Of a stretch of DNA of 64,000 nucleotides, positions 16,806-24,664 are shown in pieces. A program made the translations under genes and the position numbers. Position 1 is the first letter of the stretch; each line of letters starts with the position of its first letter. Below the pieces are notes generated by a model that was not told where the DNA came from, searched no databases, and worked only from the letters and a program-made list of their open reading frames with translations. The DNA is from Thermodesulfatator indicus DSM 15286 (GTDB lineage Bacteria > Desulfobacterota > Thermodesulfobacteria > Thermodesulfobacteriales > Thermodesulfatatoraceae), in assembly GCF_000217795.1 (NCBI RefSeq), contig NC_015681.1, positions 1,665,244 to 1,729,243 on the forward strand, written 5' to 3'.

Positions 16806-18194
16806 ATGGAACCTAAAATTTTAGTAGTTGACGATGAGCCTCATATGACGAGAATGCTTAAACGTCTTTTTAAAGAAATTTCTAATGCAGAAATTAAGAC
16901 ATCTTTATCTGGGGAAGAGGCACTTCAACTATTATCGAAATTTTCGCCAGAAGTTGTTGTGACTGATATAAAAATGGAAGGTATTGATGGCATAGTGTTA
17001 TTAAAAGAAATTCTGAAAATCGATCCCACTATTTCTGTTATCCTTATTACTGGCTATGGCACTGTCGAAATGGCTGTAGAGGCACTAAAAGCTGGTGCTT
17101 ATGATTTTATTCAAAAGCCTTTTGATAGCGATCATATTTTACATGTTGTTAAGAGAGCTTTAGAAAGAACTCATCTTTTAAGAGAAAACTTGCGCTTAAG
17201 GGATCAAGTTTTTTCTTGTGCCTGGGAAAAATTGGGCATTATAGGTGAATCTCCAGCTATTAAACGTATTCTAAATATAGTTGAAAGAATAGCTCCTACT
17301 GATGTTCCAGTCTTAATAAGAGGGGAGTCTGGTACAGGCAAGGAACTTATTGCCAGAGCTATTCATGTTTTAAGTGAAAGGCGAGAAAAAGAGATGGTTG
17401 TAGTGAATTGTCCTGCTGTCCCAGAACATATTTTAGAATCGGAGCTTTTTGGCTATTTAAAAGGTGCTTTTACCGGAGCGAATTCAGATAAAAAAGGGCT
17501 TTTCCAAATGGCAAATGGTTCTACTATCTTTTTGGATGAAATAGGAGATATTTCTTTAAATGTTCAGACTAAATTATTAAGAGTTTTACAAGAAAAAGAA
17601 ATTAGACCACTAGGTTCTACAAAAACTATCTCTGTTGATGTAAGAATAATTGCTTCCACCAATCAAGATTTGGAAGCAAAAATAAAACGAGGAGAATTTA
17701 GAGAGGATCTCTATTATCGTTTAAATGTCGTTACTTTAGAATTGCCCCCTTTAAAAGAAAGAAAAGAAGATATATTGCCTTTAGCATATCATTTCTTAAA
17801 AAAATATTCTGAAAAATATCAACGACCAATTGAAGGGTTTAGTTCGGAGGCCTTAGAGTTTTTGGTAAATAATCCTTGGCCTGGAAATATTAGAGAACTT
17901 CAGAATGTTATTAGGAGAGCAGTCTTATTATGTCAGGGAAATGAAATAAAACTCTTGGATCTAATGGATAAAAAAATAGAAATTATGCCGAATTGCTTTG
18001 ATATCCTTTTTGATAAGCCCTATGTTCAAGCTAAAAAAGAATTAGTTGAGAAATTTTCGCGCAACTATATAGAAAAACTTCTTTCAAAGACTCAAGGCAA
18101 TGTTACCCAAGCTGCACGTCTGGCAGGCATGGAAAGACAAGCTTTTCAGCGTTTAATGCGTCAATTTCAGATTAAATCTGAAGATTTTCGTTAG
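16806..18194 (+). CDS. Sigma-54-dependent response regulator (NtrC family)
   Basis: A 462-residue activator in three parts. The receiver (1-120) has DDEP, the phosphoacceptor Asp in VVVTDIKMEG and the Lys in FIQKPF. The AAA+ domain (about 145-380) has Walker A GESGTGKE, the sigma-54 contact GAFTGA and Walker B FLDEIGD. The C-terminal Fis-type helix-turn-helix is NVTQAARLAGMERQAFQRLM. It should turn RpoN-dependent promoters on when phosphorylated by the preceding kinase. A -24/-12 promoter and a GTTGCA/TGCAAC palindrome lie directly downstream, so the TSUP gene at 18451 is its likely target. Confidence 0.93.
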   Translation: MEPKILVVDDEPHMTRMLKRLFKEISNAEIKTSLSGEEALQLLSKFSPEVVVTDIKMEGIDGIVLLKEILKIDPTISVILITGYGTVEMAVEALKAGAYDFIQKPFDSDHILHVVKRALERTHLLRENLRLRDQVFSCAWEKLGIIGESPAIKRILNIVERIAPTDVPVLIRGESGTGKELIARAIHVLSERREKEMVVVNCPAVPEHILESELFGYLKGAFTGANSDKKGLFQMANGSTIFLDEIGDISLNVQTKLLRVLQEKEIRPLGSTKTISVDVRIIASTNQDLEAKIKRGEFREDLYYRLNVVTLELPPLKERKEDILPLAYHFLKKYSEKYQRPIEGFSSEALEFLVNNPWPGNIRELQNVIRRAVLLCQGNEIKLLDLMDKKIEIMPNCFDILFDKPYVQAKKELVEKFSRNYIEKLLSKTQGNVTQAARLAGMERQAFQRLMRQFQIKSEDFR

Positions 18195-18199
18195 AGTTC

Positions 18200-18226
18200 G
18201 TTGCACCTGCAACAAAAAAGTTGCAC
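18200..18226 (+). promoter_or_regulatory. Putative enhancer site for the sigma-54 activator
   Basis: GTTGCACCTGCAAC (18200-18213) is a palindrome with half-sites GTTGCA and TGCAAC. A third half-site, GTTGCAC, follows at 18220-18226. It sits about 85-110 bp upstream of the sigma-54 promoter, the usual distance for an NtrC-type upstream activating sequence. Confidence 0.65.
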
Positions 18227-18308
18227 TACTCGCTTCTAATTTTTTCTTTCTTTCATTGGAAATTCCTTAAATTGGGGGTTTTTTCCCTTTCAAGTAGTTT
18301 TTAAATTT

Positions 18309-18324
18309 TGGCCTCTATTTTGCT
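18309..18324 (+). promoter_or_regulatory. Sigma-54 (-24/-12) promoter
   Basis: TGGCCTCTATTTTGCT matches the TGGC-N8-TTGC[AT] pattern with the invariant GG (18310-18311) and GC (18322-18323) separated by exactly ten bases. It is about 127 bp upstream of the TSUP start and lies between that gene and the gene for an RpoN activator. Confidence 0.75.
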
Positions 18325-18450
18325 TATCAGTTTAAAGAAGACTTATTTGTATTTGGAAAAAGTACAAGGGGGGTGAGATATCAAAGAGTTAGAAATTTCG
18401 GTTCCAATTGATAGGCAAATCTTTTTAAGAACTTTTAAGGAGGAGGAGGA

Positions 18451-19740
18451 ATGGATCGTATAAGAAAATTTTCTAAACTTTTGATGCCTGTCTTTATCGT
18501 ATTGGTAGTTGCCTGGATTTATTGTCTTTATTCTGGAGTGCAGGCTTCAGAAGAAGCTAAGCAAATGGCTAATGAGGCCCAAAAAGCAGCTGCTGCCGGA
18601 GTTGCTGCCACTAAGGCTGCTGGAGAGGTAGCTGGTTGTAATCTTTTGCTTAATAACGATTTGGGCTTAAAGGGCAAATTAGGTGCTATAATCGCTAAAA
18701 CCCCGGTTTGCACGCCCACTTGTACGGAAGGCTGCGTAGATCCCAATGCCCCTCGCGGCTATCTAGGAATTCCCGGGGCCCCGAAACCTAGCCCTATAGG
18801 CGGTCTTCTCTGGGCTATTTGGGTAGGTTGGATCTTTTCAACGGTAGGTGCTTTCGGCGGTATTATGGCGGGTGTTGGTCATATTACCATTTTTGGTCTG
18901 GCTAATTACGCCAAAAGCTTCAAGAAAACCAATCCAGCTCTCAACAAGTTTCTAACTGATACTATACGTGTATCGAACATGTTCTTAGTGGGATTAAGCG
19001 CTTTCGTTTCTACGGTGAACTACTGGCGAATGAAGCGTATTGTTTGGCCTTTGGCCATAGCTTTGGCTATTGGTGCGGTAGGTGGAGCCTTTGGTATTGC
19101 TGAGCTTACAGCCGGAAAAATTAGTTTGAAATCATACATTGGTTACTTTGGTTTGGCCGTTTTTGCCGTAGCTGGTTTTATGTTTTACGGTACCACCGAG
19201 CGGGCCCGTGCTAAAAGAAAAGCTGCTCGCGAAGCGGCCAAGCGTTTTGAAGAAGCGGCTAAAAAAGGCGGTGAGGCCGAAGGTGTTAAAGTCGTCTCTT
19301 TTGGTCTGACTAAGTGTGTATTCACCTTCTACGGAGTAGAGTTTAAGTTTAACCCCCTTCTAGCCGCTTTCGGTGGCTTGGTGATCGCTACCATAGCGGT
19401 TTTCTTAGGTATAGGTGGTGGATTCTTGTTGGTTCCGTTTATGACCGACGTGGTTAAGCTTCCTATGTTCATCGTAGCTGGTACTTCTGCTTTTGTTGTT
19501 CTCATTAAGATGATTATGGGTATTTTTACTTACATGGTTCTTAAAGGTGTTCAGGTATGGTGGCCCCTTATCGGCACGGAGCTAGTAGGTATTTTTATTG
19601 GTTCTATGGTAGGGCCTCGTACTCAGAAATACATTCCTGACATTTGGTTGAAGAGACTCTTCGTAGTGTTAGCCATCTATGTAGGCCTTAGATATACCTC
19701 CAAGGGCTTCTTGGGGAAGAGCATCGTACCTCCTTATTAA
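18451..19740 (+). CDS. TauE/SafE-family (TSUP) transporter
   Basis: A 429-residue membrane protein of the sulfite exporter TauE/SafE type. After one N-terminal helix (about 10-30) there is an unusual segment with an Ala-rich helix and four cysteines (63, 87, 91, 95), probably outside the membrane. Seven to eight helices follow. The C-terminal half has FLGIGGGFLLVPFM and AGTSAFVVL, the classic TSUP repeat. A long basic helix (about 250-275) splits the halves. It probably moves sulfite, sulfonate or another sulfur anion, by family. GGAGGAGGA precedes the ATG, and a sigma-54 promoter lies upstream. Confidence 0.88.
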   Translation: MDRIRKFSKLLMPVFIVLVVAWIYCLYSGVQASEEAKQMANEAQKAAAAGVAATKAAGEVAGCNLLLNNDLGLKGKLGAIIAKTPVCTPTCTEGCVDPNAPRGYLGIPGAPKPSPIGGLLWAIWVGWIFSTVGAFGGIMAGVGHITIFGLANYAKSFKKTNPALNKFLTDTIRVSNMFLVGLSAFVSTVNYWRMKRIVWPLAIALAIGAVGGAFGIAELTAGKISLKSYIGYFGLAVFAVAGFMFYGTTERARAKRKAAREAAKRFEEAAKKGGEAEGVKVVSFGLTKCVFTFYGVEFKFNPLLAAFGGLVIATIAVFLGIGGGFLLVPFMTDVVKLPMFIVAGTSAFVVLIKMIMGIFTYMVLKGVQVWWPLIGTELVGIFIGSMVGPRTQKYIPDIWLKRLFVVLAIYVGLRYTSKGFLGKSIVPPY

Positions 19741-19750
19741 GTCAAATTAT

Positions 19751-19775
19751 AGGGGGCCACTGGCCCCCTCCTTTT
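19751..19775 (+). terminator. Hairpin between TSUP and the next gene
   Basis: AGGGGGCC-ACT-GGCCCCCT followed by CCTTTT, an eight-base GC stem. The U tract is short, so it may act as a partial terminator or a 3' stabiliser that sets TSUP expression above the downstream genes. Confidence 0.6.
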
Positions 19776-19785
19776 AGGAGGAATT

Positions 19786-20418
19786 ATGCAAGATTGGATT
19801 ATATATTTAGACAAAGTTTTTTTGCCTTTTTACCGCCTACTTTCAGATCCAGTGTTAGCTTATTTTCTCGGAACGTTTATTTTAGCGGTTATATGTGTCT
19901 TTTTAGGTGAGTTTTTAGTAGGTATAGCTTTTTATGCTAATCGACATTATGTAAAAAAATTAACCGATGACCTAGTTAATTGGAATAATCTTTCTGTTGA
20001 AGCAGTTAAAAAGGGAGACACAGAGGCTTATCATACTTTTAATAAAGAAGCTAATGAAGTTTATGGTAAGCTTTTTTTTCTAACTATTGCTCATTCAGCG
20101 GCTTTTTTAATTCCTATTCCTTTTGTGCTTGCCTGGATGCAATTTAAATTTGGTGGTGTGGAGTTTCCTTTGCTTTTTAATGTGCCTTTTATTGGCAATA
20201 GTGTAAGCTATATATTTACCTTTATCGTTTTATATCTACCAGCTTATTGGCTTTTTAAAAAAGTAAAAAATAGGCTTCCTATTTATCGTTATTTTAATCA
20301 AATAATGCAAGAAAGTAGTGAAGCTGTGAAGGAAATGAAAAGTTTAGCTGATTTGTTGGAAGAACGCGTCAAAGCTTCAAAGGCTAAACATAAAAATATT
20401 GTTAAATCAAAAGCTTAA
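19786..20418 (+). CDS. Small membrane protein, possibly Oxa1/EMC3-like
   Basis: A 210-residue protein with helices at about residues 22-50, 95-118 and 130-165. A charged helical segment (55-90) lies between the first two and a basic C-terminal helix at the end. One long helix, a cytoplasmic helical hairpin with EAVKKGDTEAYHTFNKEANE, then a pair of helices recalls the YidC/EMC3/DUF106 superfamily. This is a shape match only. It follows the TSUP gene after a hairpin, with AGGAGGAATT before the ATG, and may assist that transporter. Function unknown. Confidence 0.6.
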   Translation: MQDWIIYLDKVFLPFYRLLSDPVLAYFLGTFILAVICVFLGEFLVGIAFYANRHYVKKLTDDLVNWNNLSVEAVKKGDTEAYHTFNKEANEVYGKLFFLTIAHSAAFLIPIPFVLAWMQFKFGGVEFPLLFNVPFIGNSVSYIFTFIVLYLPAYWLFKKVKNRLPIYRYFNQIMQESSEAVKEMKSLADLLEERVKASKAKHKNIVKSKA

Positions 20419-20428
20419 GGGGGAGGTT

Positions 20429-22525
20429 ATGGGAGAGAAAAGAACAGTTTATTCCATATGTGGTATGTGCTCGGTTAGATGCCCCATCGCCGTAGAAGTT
20501 GAAGACAATGAAGTTCTCTGGATTTCAGGCAATCCTCACGACCAGGGCATAAAAACCGGAATTTGTGCCAAAGGTATTGCTGGTCGGACCTTGCTAAAGG
20601 ATACCGAAAGACCACTTTCCCCTTTGATAAGAGAAGGTGAGAGAGGTTCTGGAAAGTGGCGCAGTGTCAGCTGGGACGAGGCCTTGGATTACGTAGCTGA
20701 CAAACTTAAAAAGATAATAGACGAATACGGGGGGCGGGCGGTTCTTTTAAGTGACCGAGGCGGGCCTTTCGGGGAATACCGAAAGGCCTTTCTCAAGGCT
20801 ATAGGATCACCGAACTACTGTAATCATGATGTTACCTGTGCCATGTCAGTAAACCATGCGGCCCTTTCTCTTTTTGGTTTTGGGAGGAAGACTCTTAACT
20901 ACGATTACAAAAATGCCAAGCATATTATTCTTTATGGCCGCAACATCATGGAAGCCATAAAGATAAAAACTACCAAAGCGGTGCTGGATGCTTTGGATAA
21001 AGGAGCCAAGCTGACTTATATTGACCCGCGCTATAGTGTTACGGCTTCTAAAGCTACTCGCTGGTGGAAAATCTGGCCCGGAACTGACTATGCCCTTAAT
21101 TTGGCCCTAATTCACATACTTATTAAAGAAAGCCTTTACGATAAAGAGTTTGTATCGCGCTGGTTAGATGGTTTCGAGCACTTGGCTAATTTTGTTGAGC
21201 CTTACACCCCCGAGTGGGCGGAAAAGGAAACCGGGATTCCTGCTCATGAAATGTATGAATTTTGTCGTGAAGTGGCCCAAGATGCCCCGCACGTAATCTT
21301 TCATCCTGGCTGGATGAGGGCCCGTTACTTACAGGCCTTCTGGGAAATCAGAACTACCTATCTGTTGAATATTTTGTTGGGAGCAATAGAAGTTCCAGGC
21401 GGCCTTTTCTTTATGAAAGGGCCGGGGGATGCCGGTAAAAAAGGCCTTAATAGCATCGGAGAGAACCTGCCCAAAGTAGAAGAAAAGCGGGCCGACGGAG
21501 TGGGCTGGAAGTATCCTCACATCAATAAAGGGCCAGGATTGTTGCACCGAGCCTTTGAAGCCATAAAAACCGGAGATCCTTATCCGCTTAAGGCTTACTT
21601 TGTCCATCGTCATGATCCTTTGACGGGCCTGCCTGACCCCGAAGCCCAGGTAGAAATATTTAAAAACCTGGATTTACTCGTGGTAATAGATGTTAACTGG
21701 AGTGAAACCTCTAAATACGCTGACGTTATTTTGCCGGAGTGCACTTATCTTGAACGCTCTGATCTTATCGCTACGCAAAAAGGGCTAAAACCCGGCTTTC
21801 GTATAAGGACAGCGGCTATTAAGCCTCAATACGATACCAAGCCTGGTTGGTGGATATACTTACAGTTAGCCAAACGCTTGGGGAAAGGGGAACATTTCCC
21901 CTATGAAACCATTGAAGATCTGTGGCAGAAACAACTTGAGGGTACTGGCGTTTCGGTAGAAGATATACAGAAAAAGGGATTTATTTCTTTAACAGACAAA
22001 CCAATTTGGTATGACCGTGAGGAAAAACTTCCCTTTAAGACAGCTTCAGGAAAAATTGAGATTATCGCCAAAAAGTGGGAGGAAGCTGGTATCCCTTCCT
22101 TAAAACCCTATGAGTCACCCGAAAAACCACCTGCTGGAAAGTTCAGGTTACTCTTTGGTCGTTGTGCCTGGCAGACACACGGCATGTGGCAAAACAATCC
22201 GGCTCTGCATCCTTATCTCAAGGAGAATGTTCTCTGGATTAATGACCAGGTGGCCAAAGAAATGGGTCTTAAAACCGGAGACACAGTAATCGTTAGAAAC
22301 GGAAATTATGAAAAGAAAATAAAGATTTTTGCCACTGAGCTCATACATCCAGAAGCCGTCTATATGCTCCATGGTTTTGGCCGGACCGTGCCTCAACAGA
22401 CCAGGGCTTATCAAAAGGGTGTGGCTGACCAGAGGCTGGAGATAGGCTTGCTAGATGTATATGACCCAGCTGGTGGAGCTAACGCCCTTTGTGAATGTTT
22501 TATAGAAGTTGAACCAGTAAAGTAA
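20429..22525 (+). CDS. Molybdopterin oxidoreductase, thiosulfate/polysulfide reductase-like
   Basis: A 698-residue catalytic subunit of the DMSO reductase superfamily carrying a bis-pterin Mo or W cofactor. Cys11, Cys14, Cys18 and Cys46 (CGMCSVRC, then ICAKG) bind the N-terminal 4Fe-4S cluster. Cys137 in VTCAMS is the likely metal ligand, as in PsrA/PhsA-type enzymes. The molybdopterin domain (WYDR, then TASGKIEI) and C-terminal dinucleotide-binding domain (MWQNNPALHP, then GDTVIVRNG) are present. There is no twin-arginine signal, so it should act in the cytoplasm, unlike typical PsrA or PhsA. The ATG at 20429 follows GGGGGAGGTT. With the ferredoxin next to it and the TSUP gene, a sulfur-compound reductase or oxidase is likely; substrate unproven. 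Confidence 0.85.
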   Translation: MGEKRTVYSICGMCSVRCPIAVEVEDNEVLWISGNPHDQGIKTGICAKGIAGRTLLKDTERPLSPLIREGERGSGKWRSVSWDEALDYVADKLKKIIDEYGGRAVLLSDRGGPFGEYRKAFLKAIGSPNYCNHDVTCAMSVNHAALSLFGFGRKTLNYDYKNAKHIILYGRNIMEAIKIKTTKAVLDALDKGAKLTYIDPRYSVTASKATRWWKIWPGTDYALNLALIHILIKESLYDKEFVSRWLDGFEHLANFVEPYTPEWAEKETGIPAHEMYEFCREVAQDAPHVIFHPGWMRARYLQAFWEIRTTYLLNILLGAIEVPGGLFFMKGPGDAGKKGLNSIGENLPKVEEKRADGVGWKYPHINKGPGLLHRAFEAIKTGDPYPLKAYFVHRHDPLTGLPDPEAQVEIFKNLDLLVVIDVNWSETSKYADVILPECTYLERSDLIATQKGLKPGFRIRTAAIKPQYDTKPGWWIYLQLAKRLGKGEHFPYETIEDLWQKQLEGTGVSVEDIQKKGFISLTDKPIWYDREEKLPFKTASGKIEIIAKKWEEAGIPSLKPYESPEKPPAGKFRLLFGRCAWQTHGMWQNNPALHPYLKENVLWINDQVAKEMGLKTGDTVIVRNGNYEKKIKIFATELIHPEAVYMLHGFGRTVPQQTRAYQKGVADQRLEIGLLDVYDPAGGANALCECFIEVEPVK

Positions 22526-22543
22526 AACATGAGGAGGTAGCAA

Positions 22544-23068
22544 ATGGCTAAATATTATATTTATCATAATCCCCAGAGGTGTATTGGTTGCTTGGCTTGT
22601 GAGCTTAGTTGTACTGATTGGAAAGGTTTGCCTTTTGGTTCGGCTAACTGTCGTATTTTTCGTTTCGGGCCGGAGAAAATTCACGGTAAAGAAAATATGA
22701 CTTTTATTTATAACTCTTGCTTTCATTGTGAGAGGGCTTTTTGTGTAGAAGCCTGCCCTACGGGGGCTCTTTTTAAAAGAAATGAAGACGGGATTGTGGC
22801 CTTTAAAGAGGATTTGTGTATTGGCTGTCGGGCCTGTATAATGGCCTGTCCCTGGGGTATTCCTCAGTGGAATTCATTAAAAGGCACTATTCACAAATGT
22901 GATTATTGCGTAGAGCGCCTCGATAAAGGTCTTGAACCCGCCTGTGTTACTCGTTGTCCGATGGAGGCCCTAAAATTCGTAAAGGTAGAAGATGTGAGCA
23001 AACTAAAGCGCACTTCTTGGTTGAAAGAGACATTTAAAAAAGACGTAGCTCATGCAGCGGAGTTTTAA
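22544..23068 (+). CDS. Four-cluster 4Fe-4S electron-transfer subunit (PsrB/PhsB-like)
   Basis: A 174-residue protein with four cysteine groups: CIGCLACELSC, CFHCERAFCVEACP, CIGCRACIMACP and CDYCVERL with ACVTRCP. This is the DmsB/PsrB-type arrangement of four 4Fe-4S clusters. It starts 18 bp after the molybdopterin subunit with GAGGAGG before the ATG, so it should carry electrons to or from that enzyme. No membrane anchor subunit follows, in keeping with a soluble cytoplasmic complex. It is a paralogue of the protein at 23239. Confidence 0.9.
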   Translation: MAKYYIYHNPQRCIGCLACELSCTDWKGLPFGSANCRIFRFGPEKIHGKENMTFIYNSCFHCERAFCVEACPTGALFKRNEDGIVAFKEDLCIGCRACIMACPWGIPQWNSLKGTIHKCDYCVERLDKGLEPACVTRCPMEALKFVKVEDVSKLKRTSWLKETFKKDVAHAAEF

Positions 23069-23169
23069 GCTCGCATAAATTTTCACAAATTTTTAATAAT
23101 TAACTTAAAAATGAAAGAAATTGAGATTTTTTTTGGGGTTCTTTATTTAGGAATTATTAATTATTTGTA

Positions 23170-23199
23170 TTGACAAAATTGAATTTTAATGGATGAAAT
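23170..23199 (+). promoter_or_regulatory. Possible sigma-70-type promoter of the nuo operon
   Basis: TTGACA at 23170-23175 and TGAAAT at 23194-23199 with an 18-bp spacer, 40 bp upstream of the gene at 23239. The -35 box is perfect and the -10 box is weak. The surrounding DNA is very AT-rich. Confidence 0.45.
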
Positions 23200-23238
23200 A
23201 AGGCGTCCGTTGAAAATAAAGGATCTTTAGGAGGTTAA

Positions 23239-23772
23239 ATGAAAAGCTATACTATTGAGCACGATCCATCAAAATGTGACGGATGCCAAAAATGTGTAGA
23301 AGCTTGTCAAAAAGGGCATAATTTGCCAAAGGGGGTTTCTAACTGTCGTATTCTCAAGTTACGAGTAGTAAAAGATGGTGAAGTAAAAGATATGTATGCC
23401 TATTTTTCTTGTATGCAATGTAAAAAACCCAAGTGTGCTGACGCTTGCCCTACAGGGGCTATGTACAGAGAAAACGACATAGTTTTTATAAATAGACAAC
23501 TTTGTGTAGGATGTCTCAATTGTATTTTTGCCTGTCCCTGGGGTGTTCCAGTTTTTGACGAAGTGAACGGGTTAGTTACCAAATGCGATTTGTGTTATGA
23601 TCGGGTAAAGGCTGGTAAAAAACCTTACTGTGTTGAAGCATGTCCTAATGAAGCTTTAGTGGTTAAAGAGAAAAAGGCTCCAGCAAAAAAGGCGGCTAAG
23701 AAGCCTAAGGCTAAGGCTTCGGCTAAGGCTAAAACACAAATATCAGAATCTCCGACCTCTAACGCTGGATAG
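23239..23772 (+). CDS. Four-cluster polyferredoxin with Lys/Ala-rich tail, linked to complex I
   Basis: A 177-residue protein with four 4Fe-4S motifs: CDGCQKCVEAC, CMQCKKPKCADACP, CVGCLNCIFACP and CDLCYDRV with YCVEACP. From about residue 145 the chain becomes a basic, low-complexity tail of Lys, Ala and Pro (KKAPAKKAAKKPKAKASAK) ending SESPTSNAG. AGGAGG precedes the ATG. It ends 11 bp before nuoA and has its own likely promoter, so it is the first gene of the complex I operon. Since NuoE, NuoF and NuoG are absent, it is a good candidate to deliver electrons to complex I; this is inference. The tail could dock on the enzyme or the membrane. Confidence 0.85.
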   Translation: MKSYTIEHDPSKCDGCQKCVEACQKGHNLPKGVSNCRILKLRVVKDGEVKDMYAYFSCMQCKKPKCADACPTGAMYRENDIVFINRQLCVGCLNCIFACPWGVPVFDEVNGLVTKCDLCYDRVKAGKKPYCVEACPNEALVVKEKKAPAKKAAKKPKAKASAKAKTQISESPTSNAG

Positions 23773-23783
23773 GAGGAGTATAG

Positions 23784-24152
23784 ATGGAAGTATCTCTCAG
23801 CTTAAAATACATCCCGATTTTGATAACAGCTCTTATCGTTTTCGTTATCGGTTTGGCCATGGTAATTATTAATCAGATATTGGGGCCCAAACGGCCTTAT
23901 GCCGAAAAATACCTCGCCTACGAGTGCGGTCTTCCCCCTACAGGCGAAACGAGACATAGATTTGATATTAAGTTCTATGCTATAGCTATCCTTTTTGCTG
24001 TGTTTGATGTGGAGGCAGTTTTTCTCTATCCTTGGGCCATCACCTTTGATCAGATAGGCTTTTTTGCTTACGTAGAAATGGTAGTTTTTATCGCTCTTCT
24101 TTTAGTGGCCTATTTTTACGCCTGGATCAGGGGAGGTTTTCAATGGGATTAA
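23784..24152 (+). CDS. nuoA: NADH-quinone oxidoreductase-type subunit A
   Basis: A 122-residue membrane subunit with three helices. The conserved loop [31 protein letters not shown] matches NuoA, including the Cys-Gly region that moves in the active/deactive transition, then [15 protein letters not shown] in TM2. AGGAGGAGTATAG precedes the ATG. Its last codons overlap the nuoB start by ten bases. Confidence 0.95.
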   Translation: MEVSLSLKYIPILITALIVFVIGLAMVIINQILGPKRPYAEKYLAYECGLPPTGETRHRFDIKFYAIAILFAVFDVEAVFLYPWAITFDQIGFFAYVEMVVFIALLLVAYFYAWIRGGFQWD

Positions 24153-24655
24153 AAGGCACTGTAAAAGTCGCAGAAGGTATACAGCAGGTTCCAGGTACAG
24201 GAGTTTATGTTACCACCTTCGATAAAATTATAAATTGGGCTCGGGCTGGTTCTATGTGGCCGGTTACTTTTGGCTTGGCCTGATGTGCCATTGAGATGAT
24301 GGCCGCAGGTGCGAGCCACTTTGACTTAGACCGCTTTGGCATAATTTTCAGGGCTTCTCCGCGTCAGGCTGACGTATTGATTGTGGCTGGAACAGTTACC
24401 AAGAAAATGGCCCCTATTGTGCGTCGGGTTTATGACCAGATGCCTGAGCCTCGCTATGTCATTGCCATGGGAAGTTGTGCGTGTTCAGGGGGAGTTTTTA
24501 GAACTTATTCTACGGCGCAGGGTTGTGATGAGTTTTTGCCCGTAGATGTCTATATTCCTGGTTGCCCTCCAAGGCCTGAGGCCTTGCTTGAAGGCCTTAT
24601 GAAGCTTCAGCAAAAGATCCGTAGTGAACATAACCGGTGGGGCAGTTTTCGCTAA
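24143..24655 (+). CDS. nuoB: Complex I subunit B with in-frame TGA at an N2-cluster cysteine; candidate selenoprotein
   Basis: Reading from the ATG at 24143 (GGGAGG at 24131-24136, six bases upstream) gives a full-length NuoB of 170 residues interrupted only by TGA at 24281-24283, codon 47. The context is [19 protein letters not shown]. In NuoB this position is the first of two adjacent Cys that ligate cluster N2, so TGA stands exactly where Cys is invariant. The other ligands are intact: Cys48, the first Cys of MGSCACSGG, and [10 protein letters not shown] hairpin at 24300-24318 (TGGC CGC, loop AGGT, GCG A GCCA) begins 16 bases after the TGA, like bacterial SECIS elements. A nonsense mutation or sequencing error is the alternative. 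An internal start at 24296 would lose both N2 residues and has no ribosome site. Confidence 0.85.
24300..24318 (+). promoter_or_regulatory. Putative SECIS hairpin downstream of the nuoB TGA
   Basis: TGGC-CGC-AGGT-GCG-A-GCCA folds into a seven-base-pair stem with one bulged A and an AGGU loop. The loop begins 23 nt after the TGA, within the spacing seen for bacterial SECIS elements. The apex GCAGGT is the same as in the E. coli fdhF SECIS (GCAGGTCTGC). The sequence also encodes conserved Ala-Ala-Gly-Ala-Ser, so chance pairing is possible. Confidence 0.5.
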
Positions 24656-24664
24656 GGAGGCGGT

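Noticed and set aside
24296-24655. Short NuoB starting at an internal ATG
   Set aside because: It would lack the first 51 residues, including both adjacent N2-ligand positions, and has no ribosome site, whereas the full-length start has one.
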